From: Liolophura sinensis
Taxonomy: Eukaryota > Mollusca > Polyplacophora > Chitonida > Chitonidae
DNA length: 64,000 nt
Reading direction: 5' to 3'
NCBI RefSeq assembly: GCF_032854445.1
Contig: NC_088301.1
Span: forward strand, 47,487,116 to 47,551,115
A model generated the notes under the pieces. It saw only the letters and a program-made list of their open reading frames with translations, had not been told where the DNA came from and ran no database searches. This document shows positions 48,054 through 62,798 of this stretch, one piece after another. A program made the position numbers and the translations under genes. Position 1 is the stretch's first letter; the number at the start of each line of letters is the position of its first letter.

Positions 48054-50994
48054 TTAAAGAGCGGCTCCTTTATTTTGATACGCATGAGTAGAATCTAACT
48101 TGTAAGACTTGCTCCTTCCACCGGATGTTCTGTGAAGGCACATATAGATCATGAGGATAATCAGCAGTAGAGTGATGAAGATCACGAGACATCCAGTAAC
48201 TGCCCAGAATACCTCCACGCTGTAACCTGCGAACATATCAGAAATATAAATGCGGCAACATTAGTTTAAGGGATAATTTATACTTTACATTACAGTTTAA
48301 AAATATAATAATATTGATAAATGTCATATTAACATATTATTTCACTACTTGTTTCTAGAAGACTGTTATATATTTATTTTAAAATTCCATGGAGGCTTTC
48401 AGGCGAAAATATGTGAGGTTTGTTTTGTGTTCTTTATCCTGAAAAGCAAAACATTTGAACAATTTTAGGTTAGGAAATTTTAATGTGATGAACACTAGTA
48501 GACTTTTCATGTACATGAAAAGAATCAATAAACCTTGCAGTTTCTCGTAGTCTTTAAACGCAAAGGAAATGACAATGACAGAATTATCATTGAAAATTAC
48601 ATGCGTTCTTGTACCTGTGCATTCCGGTGGAGGCGATGTTGGTTCTGGTGGTGGACAAGGCTCTGGGGTTGGAGTTTGGCATAATGGTGTTGACATCCGC
48701 ATGGTACTTGGGGCTGATGTAGACGCATCAGTGCTGACTTCTGTTGTACTGGGAGGGGATGATGAAGAGGGATAGGTGCTTGTAGTTGATGGGGAAGGAC
48801 TAGAAAATGGTGTGGAAGCAGAGTACTGGCTGTCGTCAACAGAAATAGAGCCCGAAGGGTAGCCGCTAACGGATGATGAGTACAGATCATCTTCAGTAGA
48901 GGAGGTGGAGGAACTGATGGCCCTAGCTGATGTCTCTGATGTCGACGACGTTGATGACGTTGACGGAGTAGGAGACGTTGACGACATTGATGACGTAAAC
49001 GGCGTAGATGGCGAAGACCTCGGATAATGTGTCCCCAAGCTTGGAGTCTCCACGCTATCAGCATAAGTTACAAAGCCCCTACATTCTGGGAAATTTGCAG
49101 GGGTCGGACCGATCCGTGAAGGAGCTTCATTTAGGAGCATAGCCATGCCTCCCATACTGTGGATTTGGATGTGACAATGCAAGATCCATAATCCTGGATT
49201 GTCTCCTCTAATTCGAACGACCGCATAACCGCCACTAGGAACGATGAGGGTGTCTTTCAATGGGGCCCTCTCTATTTCAACGCCAGGAACGTTACCATGA
49301 AGCCACGAGGGGTCGGCCCATGTAGCGCTATTGCAGTAAGTTTTGGTCGGATCTGGGTTTCCTCTGCAGTCAATGTCAACATTATCAGTGGTTGCTTTAG
49401 CCGTGCTGATGTTGTAGTTTGGAAAGCCCATCTTGATAACATGGAAAGAGTGACCGTGTAAATGGATTGGATGTGCCCAGCCCTTGCCTTTTCCCATGTT
49501 GAGGAACACAAACTGATAGGTTTTTCCGTGCTCCACGTTGTAGGCCCACGTGCACTTACAGATTTTGCCTTCCCCACATTCCTCCTCTGAGCACAGGGTG
49601 TCTACCTCACTGCCCTGGGTCATTGCCGCCACACCTGGGGCCTCGAATACTCTTCCATTCACGGAACCCGGTGCCCAATTCTCTCCTGGGAAGGCGAAGT
49701 TCATGAAAAGTTCGTCAAATTCACTTGGCGGACTGGTCGGTGCTGGGAAATTGACGGAGCTAGCTGCTCTAAGCTGATCAAATGTCACACACAAGGTGTG
49801 GTCCTGTGGAGGGTAATATTTGAACGGGCAATTTATCACAATGCATTTGTCTGTAGCGGAACACTGGCGACGTTGTGTCGTTGGATCAACACCCGTGGGA
49901 GCACCGTGATAGTGGAGAATAGCTTCGAGTGTATGGTTAACCTCTACCTCCAGAGTTTCTCCTCGTATCCAGTAGTTGCCTACTGGCTGAGTAGCGTTTA
50001 AAATAAAGTCGAACCTTTCTCCAGGGTTTATTACAAAGGACTCCACGGTCATGGGCTCCAGATCGTAACCATCAGAGGCGACTACTGTGATGAGGTGATT
50101 GTCCACAGAGATCCGGAAGGGGTAGAGTTCTCCGGCGGCAATGACCCTTACTCTGTACTGATGTCCAGGGGCAACGGTGAAGCTAGACAAAGGCGCACCG
50201 TTGTGCTGACCAGTAGATGGATCATAGTATCGTCCTCTCCCGTTCAACAACCCAGAATGGAATCGGAACAGACTGAAGCTGGCACCGTCCAAAGACTTTG
50301 TCCCTTCGTACTTTGTTCTGCCTTCGTAGATGCCGTAAATCATTTTGTAGAATGTGACTTCCGAGTCATAGGCGTGGTTCCAGTCCGTGATCGTCCACGT
50401 GAGTTCCTCCATGCGTGGACTGGCGGATTGTCTTTCGTGGACGATCAGAGGACCGTAGAATCCCATAGTGCGTTGACTGCCCATGTGGGAGTGATACCAG
50501 AAGGTTCCTTTAGGATGTGCTCTGAAGAAGTAGGTAAACGTCTGACCAGGGAGTATAGGACACTGGGTGACAAAGGGCACTCCGTCCATATGAGGGCTGT
50601 TCATCTGATGCAGACCGTGCCAATGGATGGAAATTCCTTCATTGTGCAGGCGGTTCTTCACATGCACCCTCACAAGTTGATTCTCCCAGACCTCGATCGG
50701 TGGACCCGGGATGGTTCCATTAACCAAAATGACAAGACGTGGGCTCTCCCAACCGTCCATCGTGATGACTTCCTCGGGTGGAACCGGCGTGGCGGTGGAA
50801 GGGTCCGTAACCGTGTACTCGTACAGGCTGCCATTGTAAGGGTAGGTCAGTATCTTGCCCCACATCATGGTCAGCCGCGCGTCCACCACCAATGTGAACT
50901 CACAGACACTGACTTCCGACCCACAAATGGGGCTAGCGTTATTCGTCGAGAATAACGTGCATAGTGACACGATCAGTAACCACGGACGTGTCAT
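48054..50994 (-). CDS. Laccase-type multicopper oxidase with mucin-like stalk and membrane anchor (copy 2)
   Basis: Two coding exons, 48615-50994 and 48054-48226, joined in phase 1, give 850 residues. The start MTRPWLLIVSLCTLFS is a signal peptide, 11 nt after an acceptor (CTTCCAG). Copper motifs: HWHG at 124-127, HSH at 168-170, HPIHLHGH at 508-515, HCHIQIH at 606-612, axial Met 617. Residues of about 650-790 are a Ser/Thr/Pro-rich, probably O-glycosylated stalk ending in PEPCPPPEPTSPPPEC. Exon 2 encodes GYSVEVFWAVTGCLVIFI and a 27-residue hydrophobic helix, then a short tail ending NKGAAL. The intron falls at the same residue context (C-T-G|Y-S) and phase as in copy 1. The sequence is otherwise close to copy 1 throughout the catalytic part. 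The expected place of action is the cell surface, or secreted if the stalk is cleaved. The substrate is not predictable. Confidence 0.94.
48227..48614 (-). other. Phase-1 intron before the membrane-anchor exon (copy 2)
   Basis: GTACAA donor after EC-T-(G) and TTCGCAG acceptor before (G)YSVEVFW. At 388 bp it is much shorter than the matching intron of copy 1. If unspliced, the reading frame would run on without a membrane anchor. Confidence 0.92.
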
Positions 50995-51005
50995 GTCAAA
51001 CAAAC

Positions 51006-54000
51006 CTGGAAGACAATGAAAGCGGAGTGTTACATTTGGTTATCTCGTTAACACAGGCTGTACAAAGGATTAACAGTCATCAACCATAGATAAAGTACGC
51101 TTAACTTGTGTACCAGGATTAAATTGTACATGAATTAGGTTTACCACAAATAATTTACCAAAAAATCTGCTGTGATTCTCCATTCGATATATAACGTAAC
51201 AGTCACTTCACTATTTTTTAAACTCTTATTAAAACATAATAGGATAAGTAATTATTACCGCTGCAAACCTACAATGTTTTTCAACTGATATAGATCTTCT
51301 AAACAATTTTTTGGTGCACATTAAGCAATTCATAGGATTTAACAAGCGTTATCTACAGTACATAAAACCAGGACAGGTCATTGAATATTAATGGGTTAGT
51401 TATTCATAGTTTTAGTTTCATGTTTCGTAAACATTAAAGGAATAGTTTCCCATGCATGACCCATATGATTATTCATACATATACCATATTAAACAGAAAT
51501 CAGTCATGTACCTTTTATATCGTAAGGATTTATTAAAGTCACTTCAAGGTACCTTCACTTTTACAGGTGGAAAAATAATAAAAATCACAATATGTATTCA
51601 GAATAATCATCAGAAACATATTAGTGTGTTTCTTTAACAAATAGGCAAAGAACCATATTATAACACTATAGTAAACCAAAAGAACCATATATTTTGAATC
51701 ACTAGAAATATACAATACAATATAACGTTAATAAAATGAGGAAACCTTTCACAAGAAGGTGTACAAAATGTATATGTGAGTAACCTTTACACCCAAACTT
51801 CAACTCAAAACAACTAAGGTTGTATAATAAAGGTGAAATATGCATTGTCATTGTAACAAAAAACACAGTAGCATATAACATTTACCTGAAAAGGAATCAG
51901 ACGGAATATTGTCCTTCAACTCTCTGAGGGGACGCCGATGCTTTAAAGTAGTTGTCAAGAGCAGGATTCCACAAGAGCTGTTGAAGTATCACACATTTAG
52001 TAAATACCTGTTGTCTGAGATCTCCAGAGTACGAGAGATGCTCAGCTCAGAGAAGCATAATGAAAATAAGCAGGTAAATCTGAGTATCACTCTTATAATA
52101 CCTGTCACTTGAGTCAGCCTACACGCTGTTTCGAATGACAGCCCGTGTTTAGCGGCGGGTATCTATCCCTTATCAACTTTTTTGATGTTCTAACTTACTG
52201 TTTGTTTTATTAAGCAAGCCTAGTCGCGCTGTTTTGTGTATTCCTGGTCAGCATGGGGTCTGTTTACTAGTTTCCGCATCTATCGTCGTTGACGACGTCG
52301 TACACGTTGCTGCGAGAGATGACGTCCTTTTCTCCTCACCTCTAAAAGCAGGGTGCTGAGTTCGCAGCTTCAGCGTGATGTTCACAGCATTCCTAGATCC
52401 TTGCTCGCCATTCGATCACGCTGGGCGCAGACCAAGATGTAGAAAAAATATAGGACCTAACTTAAGCCAGTTAGCCAGTCACGCGCATCGCCACCTTGAC
52501 TTGGAGAAATTGTTTTATAAATATCAAAAAATTAAATTATTCACACTTGTAAGCTACCTATGTTATAGACACCGACATATTCTAGCATATTGTCAAGGGC
52601 AATTGTATAATACCTAGAAGCTTGTATTGTCTGATCTCCTGATATTTTCCTTGTCACTTAAGTGTATCGTTACACTGTAGCCCGAATGCACATGCAGTAT
52701 CCTGCACGTAGACCAAGTTCCGCCTTCAGTTTTGTTCGACAGGTGCTCTTCAATAATTTATGTGTTTATTTTAATGACATTTATGTATGTTTACGTAAAC
52801 AGTTTGTTGATTAGCACGTTTTCTTTTGAAAGGATTTCCTGGCAATTAAATTTTTTCAAATTGATTACTTTTCTTACATTTAACGATGTTGTCAATTTTA
52901 GAAAGGATACATGCTATAAATACAGTTGTTAAAAATAATATTTTGGAAAAACTATTGGAAGGTATAAATATATAGATATTTGTTTTTAAAACGGTATGAA
53001 TTCAGAAAAAACAACTTAAGCGTTAATTTGCTTTAAATTAGTATTGATTACTATTTCTAACCATTGATTTGAACAAATAAAGTGTTTTAAATGGAAATAA
53101 CGGGGTTTCGTGGTTAACGAAGTAATTTTGTGTCCATTTGGGCGTAAAGTAAAACTAAAAAAAAAAAAAAACTGTCACATGTATTTATAAAATCCATGTG
53201 TCCAAAAACGTTATATTTGTCATTTAGAGGGTGAATTTAGTTGCGACATGTAAGTTCAGTTTGCTATTTTGCTTAAGCCACGAAAGATATGACGGCATGA
53301 ACTCTATGCAAACACGTGTATATATAAAGATTTCTGAAGATTCACATCCATTCCCAAATAAATTTATCTCTAAAACTATATTTACATTAATGATATAATT
53401 CGTAATATATGCACGTGAAAAACATTTTCGACGGATGGCATGACCCAAGAGTACCTCTTATCACTCTGCTGGAATATACGTTCTAAAGACTACTCAAATT
53501 GTATATATACTGTCAACACTTGATTGTAATGGAAATTTATCAGGATTAATTTTAGGCACCGTAACATACATGATAGTATAGACCTATCATTAGCTATTCT
53601 GCACGTTCCAATATCAATAATCCCAAGCACAATTTCCAAAATACCGTTCTATACCAAACCCCCGGGATCACGAATCGCTTTAAAATTGTTATTTATTAAC
53701 AATCCTAACAAAACATTGTTTGACAAAGTAAATTCTGGGTAAGTTACAATAGAACGAATTTCAGCTAAAAATAACGGAAAGGAACATACCAAATTTGATG
53801 AATGAAATTTTGATTGAAGTCAAAGATCACTTGGTGATCTCGGGGCCAAGCTAACAAGGAACTAAGAAAGTATATAAGAATGTGTAAATAGAAGCAGTCT
53901 ACAGTTGTCATTGATGCCAGGATATTATGAGACAAGTAATGTCCTAGGAGCCTAAATATATTCAGTAATCAATTCGCGTACCAAGTTAGCTTACAATTAA

Positions 54001-56038
54001 GTTGTCGTTTTTCAAAAATATCTCATGCAGTTGCGCTTTGATGGCAACAGTCAATGTATAGAACATAATGAATTTATTCAACACGGTTCACATATCGACA
54101 ATAAGGCGCCGGGTAAGCCAAATTAAAGTACGAAGCAGAGTGCCAGAGATAAGCCGTCCACTTAGTGACCAGAGAATTATAATCATGGTCAAATTTAAGA
54201 AACTTAGGGTGAAAACGTTTGATTGAATGTCCTTGGCATACTATCAGAAACTGCTGACAAGTGCATGATTGGACATCTTTTTAAAGCAGGATTCTCTCCT
54301 ATATATAACTTTTTCAAATTACGAAATGTGTACAAGATTCAATGTTCAAACTGAATTAAGTGGTTACATAACTTTCACATTTGAGCAATCCCTATTACGT
54401 TTCGTTGAAGGCATGTAGCACAAGAAGATCCATGTAACTAGCACGAGTAGTATTTTATTTCTGTGTGATTTGAGGCGAAACTTCCAAATTTTTTTTCGAC
54501 GTTAACCTGAATTTACTTTTGAATAGTTAAATATAGATACATCATACATTTAAAAATTATGTCAGTTTAAAACTAAAAAAGGGCGTACAACAGGGGATCT
54601 AGAAATTTAGCTTCACAGTTTCTTCGTTTATATCGGCGCCATGTGTTGTGACGTGACTCTTTGTTAAGTTTGTACTACATGTATATGTATTCATCGATAC
54701 TCAAACAGGACTGGTTGGTCCGCTGTTGGTGTCAATATAATGTGATGGGCGCGGTATCCAGTCTTGTGTCTTTGGCATGATACTTGAGTGGCGGCAGCAC
54801 TTTGACGGCATGGACTCGCACTGCTACAAGAAGACACGATATATGTGCTATCACTGCATGACTCCTCGTCGAAATACTGCTGAAAAATTGTTAAGTACGA
54901 CGTAATACCTCAGGCATACATACATACACAATTTTCGATCTTTTTCATTCATTAAACGATATAATGATGATCTGCTAGCTTTAAACAATCCGCATATAGC
55001 AAAGGCTGTCAAAGATACATATTCAAAGGGAACCACAAACTCGACCTCTCATCTGGACTTGGATTCGTACAGACCGAAACGGTTTCCTGTCATGCCGACT
55101 TCAAAACAAGAGGGGTAGTTTCAGTTTTGACATGGTAAATTATCTTTACTTGGACAGGAATATACTAAAGGGTCCTGCTCATGTACATATCTCGCCTCGT
55201 CGTATTTTTTATATATTGTGTGTTATGTGGAGATTTAAACCAACCTCACAAGGTATTACTGCAAAAACTAATGTGTCAAGTTTATTCCATCAAAAACCTT
55301 CACTCCAAGTTTCTTAAGTTTTACAGTTCACGAGTACAGTTCTTTTGTAAGTAAATATGGTGTGCATATGCTGCAGATAAAGTGTTTTATTATACATATT
55401 TAATGAGTCTAATTCCGCTTAACCAGTGGGCCTTGGGTCAAATTAGATCGCCACGTTGGCTACATGAGCAATTGTAATCAAGCCGCAACTGAGGTACATT
55501 CGTTGATTATCGAAAACGTATAAACTAGCATGCACGGTACACGTTTTGGATATTGACTTCATTCATTCGCTTTGAACTTTCCTTGCGTCTCTCCAACATC
55601 ACTGAAAACTTTTAACAGCTTCCCTTTGTACGAATTCGTCTTAATTTCATATGTGCTTTTTATATTTTCTTAGTTATATGATGCTTTGTTTTGAACGTTG
55701 TTTTGGGAATTGGTCTTGCAATTATCGACCTAGAACGTTTACTTTGGTTGACGGCTGGTGTACGAATGTCTGTTTTTTACACCTCAGCATATATCCATTA
55801 AGTATACCGTGAACATTAAAGCAAGAGGTCGCTATGCAAAAGGAAATTTCAGGGGCCGATTCCAGAACGCCATCTCTGACTTTTGAAGTCAAAACTTTAA
55901 AGTATACTTTTAGGAAAATGTAATTAAACGTTTGACCATCTCATAAATGTTGTCAAAATTTCAACTTCCGGTATCAAAAATAAACATTGTTAAAGACGTT
56001 TTACATTTTGGCTTAAAAATGGTTCTTGGAATCGGACC
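51006..56038. other. Upstream region of oxidase copy 2 and gene-free sequence
   Basis: The exon carrying the ATG begins at 51005, so the promoter is further right. A donor-like CTTTTCAG|GTAAATG on the minus strand at 51885 makes 51886 to about 52130 a candidate 5' untranslated exon. From 52.2 to 56.0 kb I see only AT-rich sequence with short chance open frames. Confidence 0.45.
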
Positions 56039-56850
56039 TTGGTATAGTTAACTAACCAGTAAAACAGTTGATTTGTCATGCAATACCACCTGGTATAGTT
56101 AACTAACCAGTGAAACTGTTCATTTGTCATGCAATACCGCCTAGTATAGTTAACTAACCAGTGAAACTGTTCATTTGTCATGCAATACCGCCTAGTATAG
56201 TTAACTAACCAGTGAAACTGTTCATTTGTCATGCAATACCACCTGGTATAGTTAACTAACCAGTGAAACTGTTCATTTGTCATGCAATACCACCTGGTAT
56301 AGTTAACTAACCAGTGAAACTGTTCATTTGTCATGCAATACCACCTGGTATAGTTAACTAACCAGTGCAACTGTTCATTTGTCATGCAATACCACCTGGT
56401 ATAGTTAACTAACCAGTGAAACTGTTCATTTGTCATGCAATACCGCCTAGTATAGTTAACTAACCAGTGAAACTGTTCATTTGTCATGCAATACCACCTG
56501 GTATAGTTAACTAACCAGTGAAACTGTTCATTTTTCATGCAATACCACCTGGTATAGTTAACTAACCAGTGCAACTGTTCATTTTTCATGCAATACCACC
56601 TGGTATAGTTAACTAACCAGTGAAACTGTTCATTTGTCATGCAATACCACCTGGTATAGCTAACTAACCAGTGAAACTGTTCATTTGTCATGCAATACCA
56701 CCTGGTATAGTTAACTAACCAGTGAAACTGCTCATTTGTCATGCAATACCACCTGGTATAGTTAACTAACCAGTGAAACTGCTCATTTGTCATGCAATAA
56801 CACCTGGTATAGTTAACTGACCAGTGAAACTGTTCATTTGTCATGCAATG
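56039..56850. repeat. 51-bp minisatellite, about 16 units
   Basis: The unit GGTATAGTTAACTAACCAGT followed by GAAACTGTTCATTTGTCATG and CAATACCACCT repeats about 16 times with few differences. Because 51 is a multiple of 3 one minus-strand frame stays open for 304 codons, reading as MTNEQFHWLVNYTRWYC repeated. Units near the edges are more diverged than those in the middle, as expected of a tandem array growing by unequal exchange. Confidence 0.97.
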
Positions 56851-57212
56851 CAGTGTAAAGGAAGAAGTTAAAGTGCAATGCTTGATGGAACAGAGATTCT
56901 CCATTATTGTTTAAGAAGGAAAACTCGTCACCGTTGTGCAGTAGTGGCGCCTTTGTGTCACGTGAATGGTGGAGTATATCAGCCAGGTGGATAATGGATC
57001 CGACAGATAGGCTATGCTAGAAAAGTGGACAAATGGAAAATCAGCAACTCATATCCGAATTACAACAACAACGTGCAGGAAACACAATCATTGCGGTTTA
57101 CCCCTAAGGAAAACAAACAGATTGCGGTTTTCAGACCAAACCTCGTCGTGGTCGCTGGGTTCCGGCCACTAAGGTAATCCTACATAGTATATGACTTCTC
57201 TCAAAAAGTCGG

Positions 57213-57267
57213 CAAGTATGTATGTATGTATGTATGTATGTATGTATGTATGTATGTATGTATGTAT
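57213..57267. repeat. (GTAT)n microsatellite
   Basis: About 13 copies of the 4-base unit, uninterrupted. Confidence 0.95.
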
Positions 57268-58508
57268 TTTTTTAAAACCAGCCAATTTTGTCACGCAGAT
57301 CCCTGTACCTTCGCCTAATTTGAGACTTAGCTTCCACCCCATTTTCCCCACAATGGAAATGACTCTGCTGTCACAGCTACATGTATTTACATTACCACTT
57401 CATCTCCGGGCCTTTCCATGTCAAACAGCCAAGTAAAGATATTTATTGTGTCTTCAAGATAGTTTAGTTCTTTTTGAGGGTGGTATGTTTGCCTGGTCTC
57501 GTTGGCTCTGTGAAAAAAGGGCAAATTTAACTGTCATATCTAACCTTTCTTTGACAACAATCTTTTCTTTGAGCGGTTTTCGCTCATAGGGTATTCAGCT
57601 ATGAGCATCATCTGTATTAAATGCACTGAATTGTGTAACAACTTCAATCTATGTACGTTAAAATGATTATTTCCGAGACGGGTTTATTCAAGAAAGTCAC
57701 ACTATTTGCCTTTATTCTATATATTTCTAGGCTTTTACATCCAGTATACAGAAAGCTTATCCGAGGACAATCTCATTAAAATCAGATCTTTTCATTTTTC
57801 CTACAGCACAGTGAAATCGCAAAGTTTTGATATTAATGAGATTGAGTGGGGTTTATTAGGGCTAAATCAGCACCAATGTGTGTGTTACTTGTATGTGGCA
57901 ATTAGACCGCAACTGAGATACATCTGTTTGTATAAAAGTTAAACCTGTATAGGACAACTTGCAATTTATTGTTATTTTTTACTATGTGTCCAAAATATCG
58001 TACACGTTGTTTCAGACAGTATTGAAATTTATCACAGGTTCTCTTTTATACTTAATCAACGCTGTTTTATTCTCATCTGCCTTTTTTTTAAATTTGTAAT
58101 TTTATTTGAAATGACAAACACCATTCTCCACCAAACAAAATTTTAGAAATAACAACACAGAATTGAAAATTCAGAATATGTGTATATTTCTGTATGCATG
58201 CTTCTCATTTTCTTTTCGATAACATTTACATATCTGGCTTTGACACTTGTGGACTGTTTTCTGTATTTCCATTTGCTATTGACTTATGTTGCACTCGTGT
58301 CAACATCAACTGTAGGTATACACAACCAGATTTTTTTACAATTTTTATTGTATTTTCTAAAAAAAGAAAAGCAGACTGATTTGTCTGCTGAAATGCATTA
58401 TTATGGCAAAATTTTGTAGCTCTGTATAGTATTTCTCAGGATGTCGTGTTAATGAGATAGCTAATCATGAAGTGCACTTTCTATCGGCTATACTTCGCAT
58501 TCACTGAT

Positions 58509-58788
58509 ATATACTGTCCATAAAATTAATCCGTTAATTTTAAAAGATAGTCTGTTGTCTGAGTGATGCTAGAATGTATTCTGCTATTGCAACAGATTAT
58601 TCTGTTGAATTAAAACACATATTCTATTAATTTAACATGAATATTTTACTGGGCTAAGAGGATATTATGTTAAGTATGACAGAATATTATGTTATAATCA
58701 CAGAATACATTCTACCTTCACCCAGACAACAGACTTTCTTTTAAAATTGACACATTAACTGCCACGTTAATTTTTTGAGTGTATACCA
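58509..58788. mobile_element. Foldback MITE-like element
   Basis: The left arm contains AATTTTAAAAGATAGTCTGT and on to TAGAATGTATTCTG. The right arm contains the same in inverted order (CAGAATACATTCTA and on to ACTTTCTTTTAAAATT), with only about four mismatches over the best 48 bp. The outer 40 bp of each arm are less alike. The middle is AT-rich and non-coding. Confidence 0.8.
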
Positions 58789-60590
58789 CTCATAATACAT
58801 GACAGGGTGTCGCAAGGAAAAAATTCCAAAAAAAACCCTATCACATCAGTTCCTCAAGGAATATGTAAGAAGTAATATATAAATTATAAATAATAAATAA
58901 AGATGGAAACATGTATGAGAGGTGCAGTCATCAGTTTCAATGATCCTGCATGGTATGATAGGAGATACTCAAGGCATGACTTTCAATTCAACTCGTAGTG
59001 AATAAGTCACATTTGCTTGAAACAGCATGTTTGAGAACATTTCGAAGGAAATTTCTTTGCGTAATTCTTTCTAAAGCTGGTCATTTATATGAACTCAGAA
59101 TGATGAATTATAGTAATATAATATACGGCAATGAATAGTCCAGAAATATATAGGTATATATAGAAGCCGTTATAGAGTATGTGACTTGTTACGAAACACC
59201 CACTGCTGCGGTGCGTGTTGGTTACGGTGGTGTGCCGCTTTCACAGGCTACATGGCTTTAGCAGTCGGCGGTAACGTGTGTGCAGATACATGTGTACATA
59301 GGAATGACAAAAGAAACGTGAACAAACCGCTTTTCAATACACATTTTTTAAAATTCACTTTGAAAAGAAGTTCACAACAATAGTATAGAAAGATAAAGCT
59401 TTGCCATTTAGAAAAGTGGCAATGTGAAAGAAGATCGTTAACATCGTTATTATTGTAGGGAATTTCATAAAAACGGCTGGGAAGATAAAGCCATGCGAAG
59501 AATTCCGTTGACAATGTTTTTATTGCTGGTTATTTAAAACATGAACTATGTCGGTGGTCTGCAATCCGTTGTTTGCCCGCCAATTTTCAGCATTGGAGTC
59601 TAGCACCTGGGTCAAATGCATGTAGTCGATGTCACCTGCAGAGCGTGATGTGGAATTCCTGTGGCAATCTACAGCTCTTAATTTCACACGGCAAGAGTAT
59701 GCACACTGGTGAAACTAGTATGGATTTTTGTACGGCGTAACTCGGGTTAGAAAACAAAAGATACCATAAAACCCATGGTGATTTTCCCCACTCTACAGTT
59801 TATAGTTATTTATTTATTTATTTCACCTGTATTTTACGCCGTCACAATTTTTAATGAAAAGACATTTCAGTGTGACTGAAGTAGGCTCTATCTTTTCCAT
59901 TTTATGACGTGCGCAGCCGTTCATGAGTCATTCATAAATGTGAGTGCTTTCTAAGGTGAGTGAATGAGTGCTTTTCATATAGTTGAAAATTTTATATACG
60001 CACAAAAGTGAACTAAAACATTACTTTAATTGGGTGTAGCTGTTTTACTATGAAGGCGACTGCACTGTATTAAGGTCTATTCCTATATTTAGACCCTTTC
60101 TTTATAGCTCCACCTGTGGAGGTTTACTTGTTTATACGAATGAAGACTTAGAAATCTGTATTCTATCCTTTCACCTCATTTGGCAGATGTTAAGCCGTGC
60201 TCATTTATTATTCTTTTGTCAAGCGCGGACCAGTTCCGGTGACGGCAACGCTATGGTCAAACGAGTCAGCAAACTCTTTGCTGACCGGCAAATTGAGATA
60301 CAAGTCTAATATAAAAGCGCATATTTATTAGAACGGATGTACCGGATGCATGGCATGTGAGTGATTAAGCACCGTTTGGACACGTGTAAGAGACATGCGC
60401 AGTTAACGCGTAAAATGAGATCCTCGGTTTTCTGCAATAAAAGACTGAAAGGAGAGCTAAATATGAATATATATATGGGAATATTTCACAAATATACGCA
60501 TATAAACCACGGTGAATGCGGGTAGAACGGAATTTTGACTTGGTGAGGTAAGTGAATATACAAGAGTGCAGTCGTGATAATATTGTAAGG

Positions 60591-62570
<1,980 letters not shown>

Positions 62571-62790
62571 AGCAGAAAACCAGAGCAGTAGCGAAAGTGA
62601 GAGTTAACAAAACCAGAGTATTGACGACAGTGACAACAGAATCAGAGGTAGTGGCGACAGTGACAGTTAGCAGAACCAGAGGTAGTGGCGACAGTGATAG
62701 TTAACAGAACTAGAGCAGTAGCGACAGTGACAGCAGAACCAGAGCAGTGCGACAGTGATAGTTAACAGAATCAGAGCAGTGGCGATATAT
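62571..62790. repeat. Degenerate minisatellite
   Basis: About six irregular units of roughly 30-40 bp built from AACCAGAGCAGT, GGCGACAGTGA and TAGTTAACAGAA, with internal deletions. It directly abuts the SINE at 62799. Confidence 0.8.
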
Positions 62791-62798
62791 ATGTCTTC

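Noticed and set aside
48597-49064. 155-codon minus-strand frame rich in His, Leu and Arg
   Set aside because: It is the Ser/Thr/Pro stalk of oxidase copy 2 read in another frame.
50095-50955. 286-codon open frame on the plus strand
   Set aside because: It lies wholly antisense within the catalytic exon of oxidase copy 2, has no splice structure or domain, and is explained by the codon bias of the real gene.
50995-51003. TTG start of oxidase copy 2
   Set aside because: Non-ATG start in a eukaryotic gene; the ATG at 50994 begins a good signal peptide.
55990-56904. 304-codon repeat protein as a real gene
   Set aside because: The frame is open because the tandem unit is 51 bp; no splice sites, promoter or domain were seen. 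Kept as a minisatellite and a finding to test.
62571-62790. CRISPR array
   Set aside because: Units are irregular in length and sequence and the genome is eukaryotic; it is a degenerate minisatellite.
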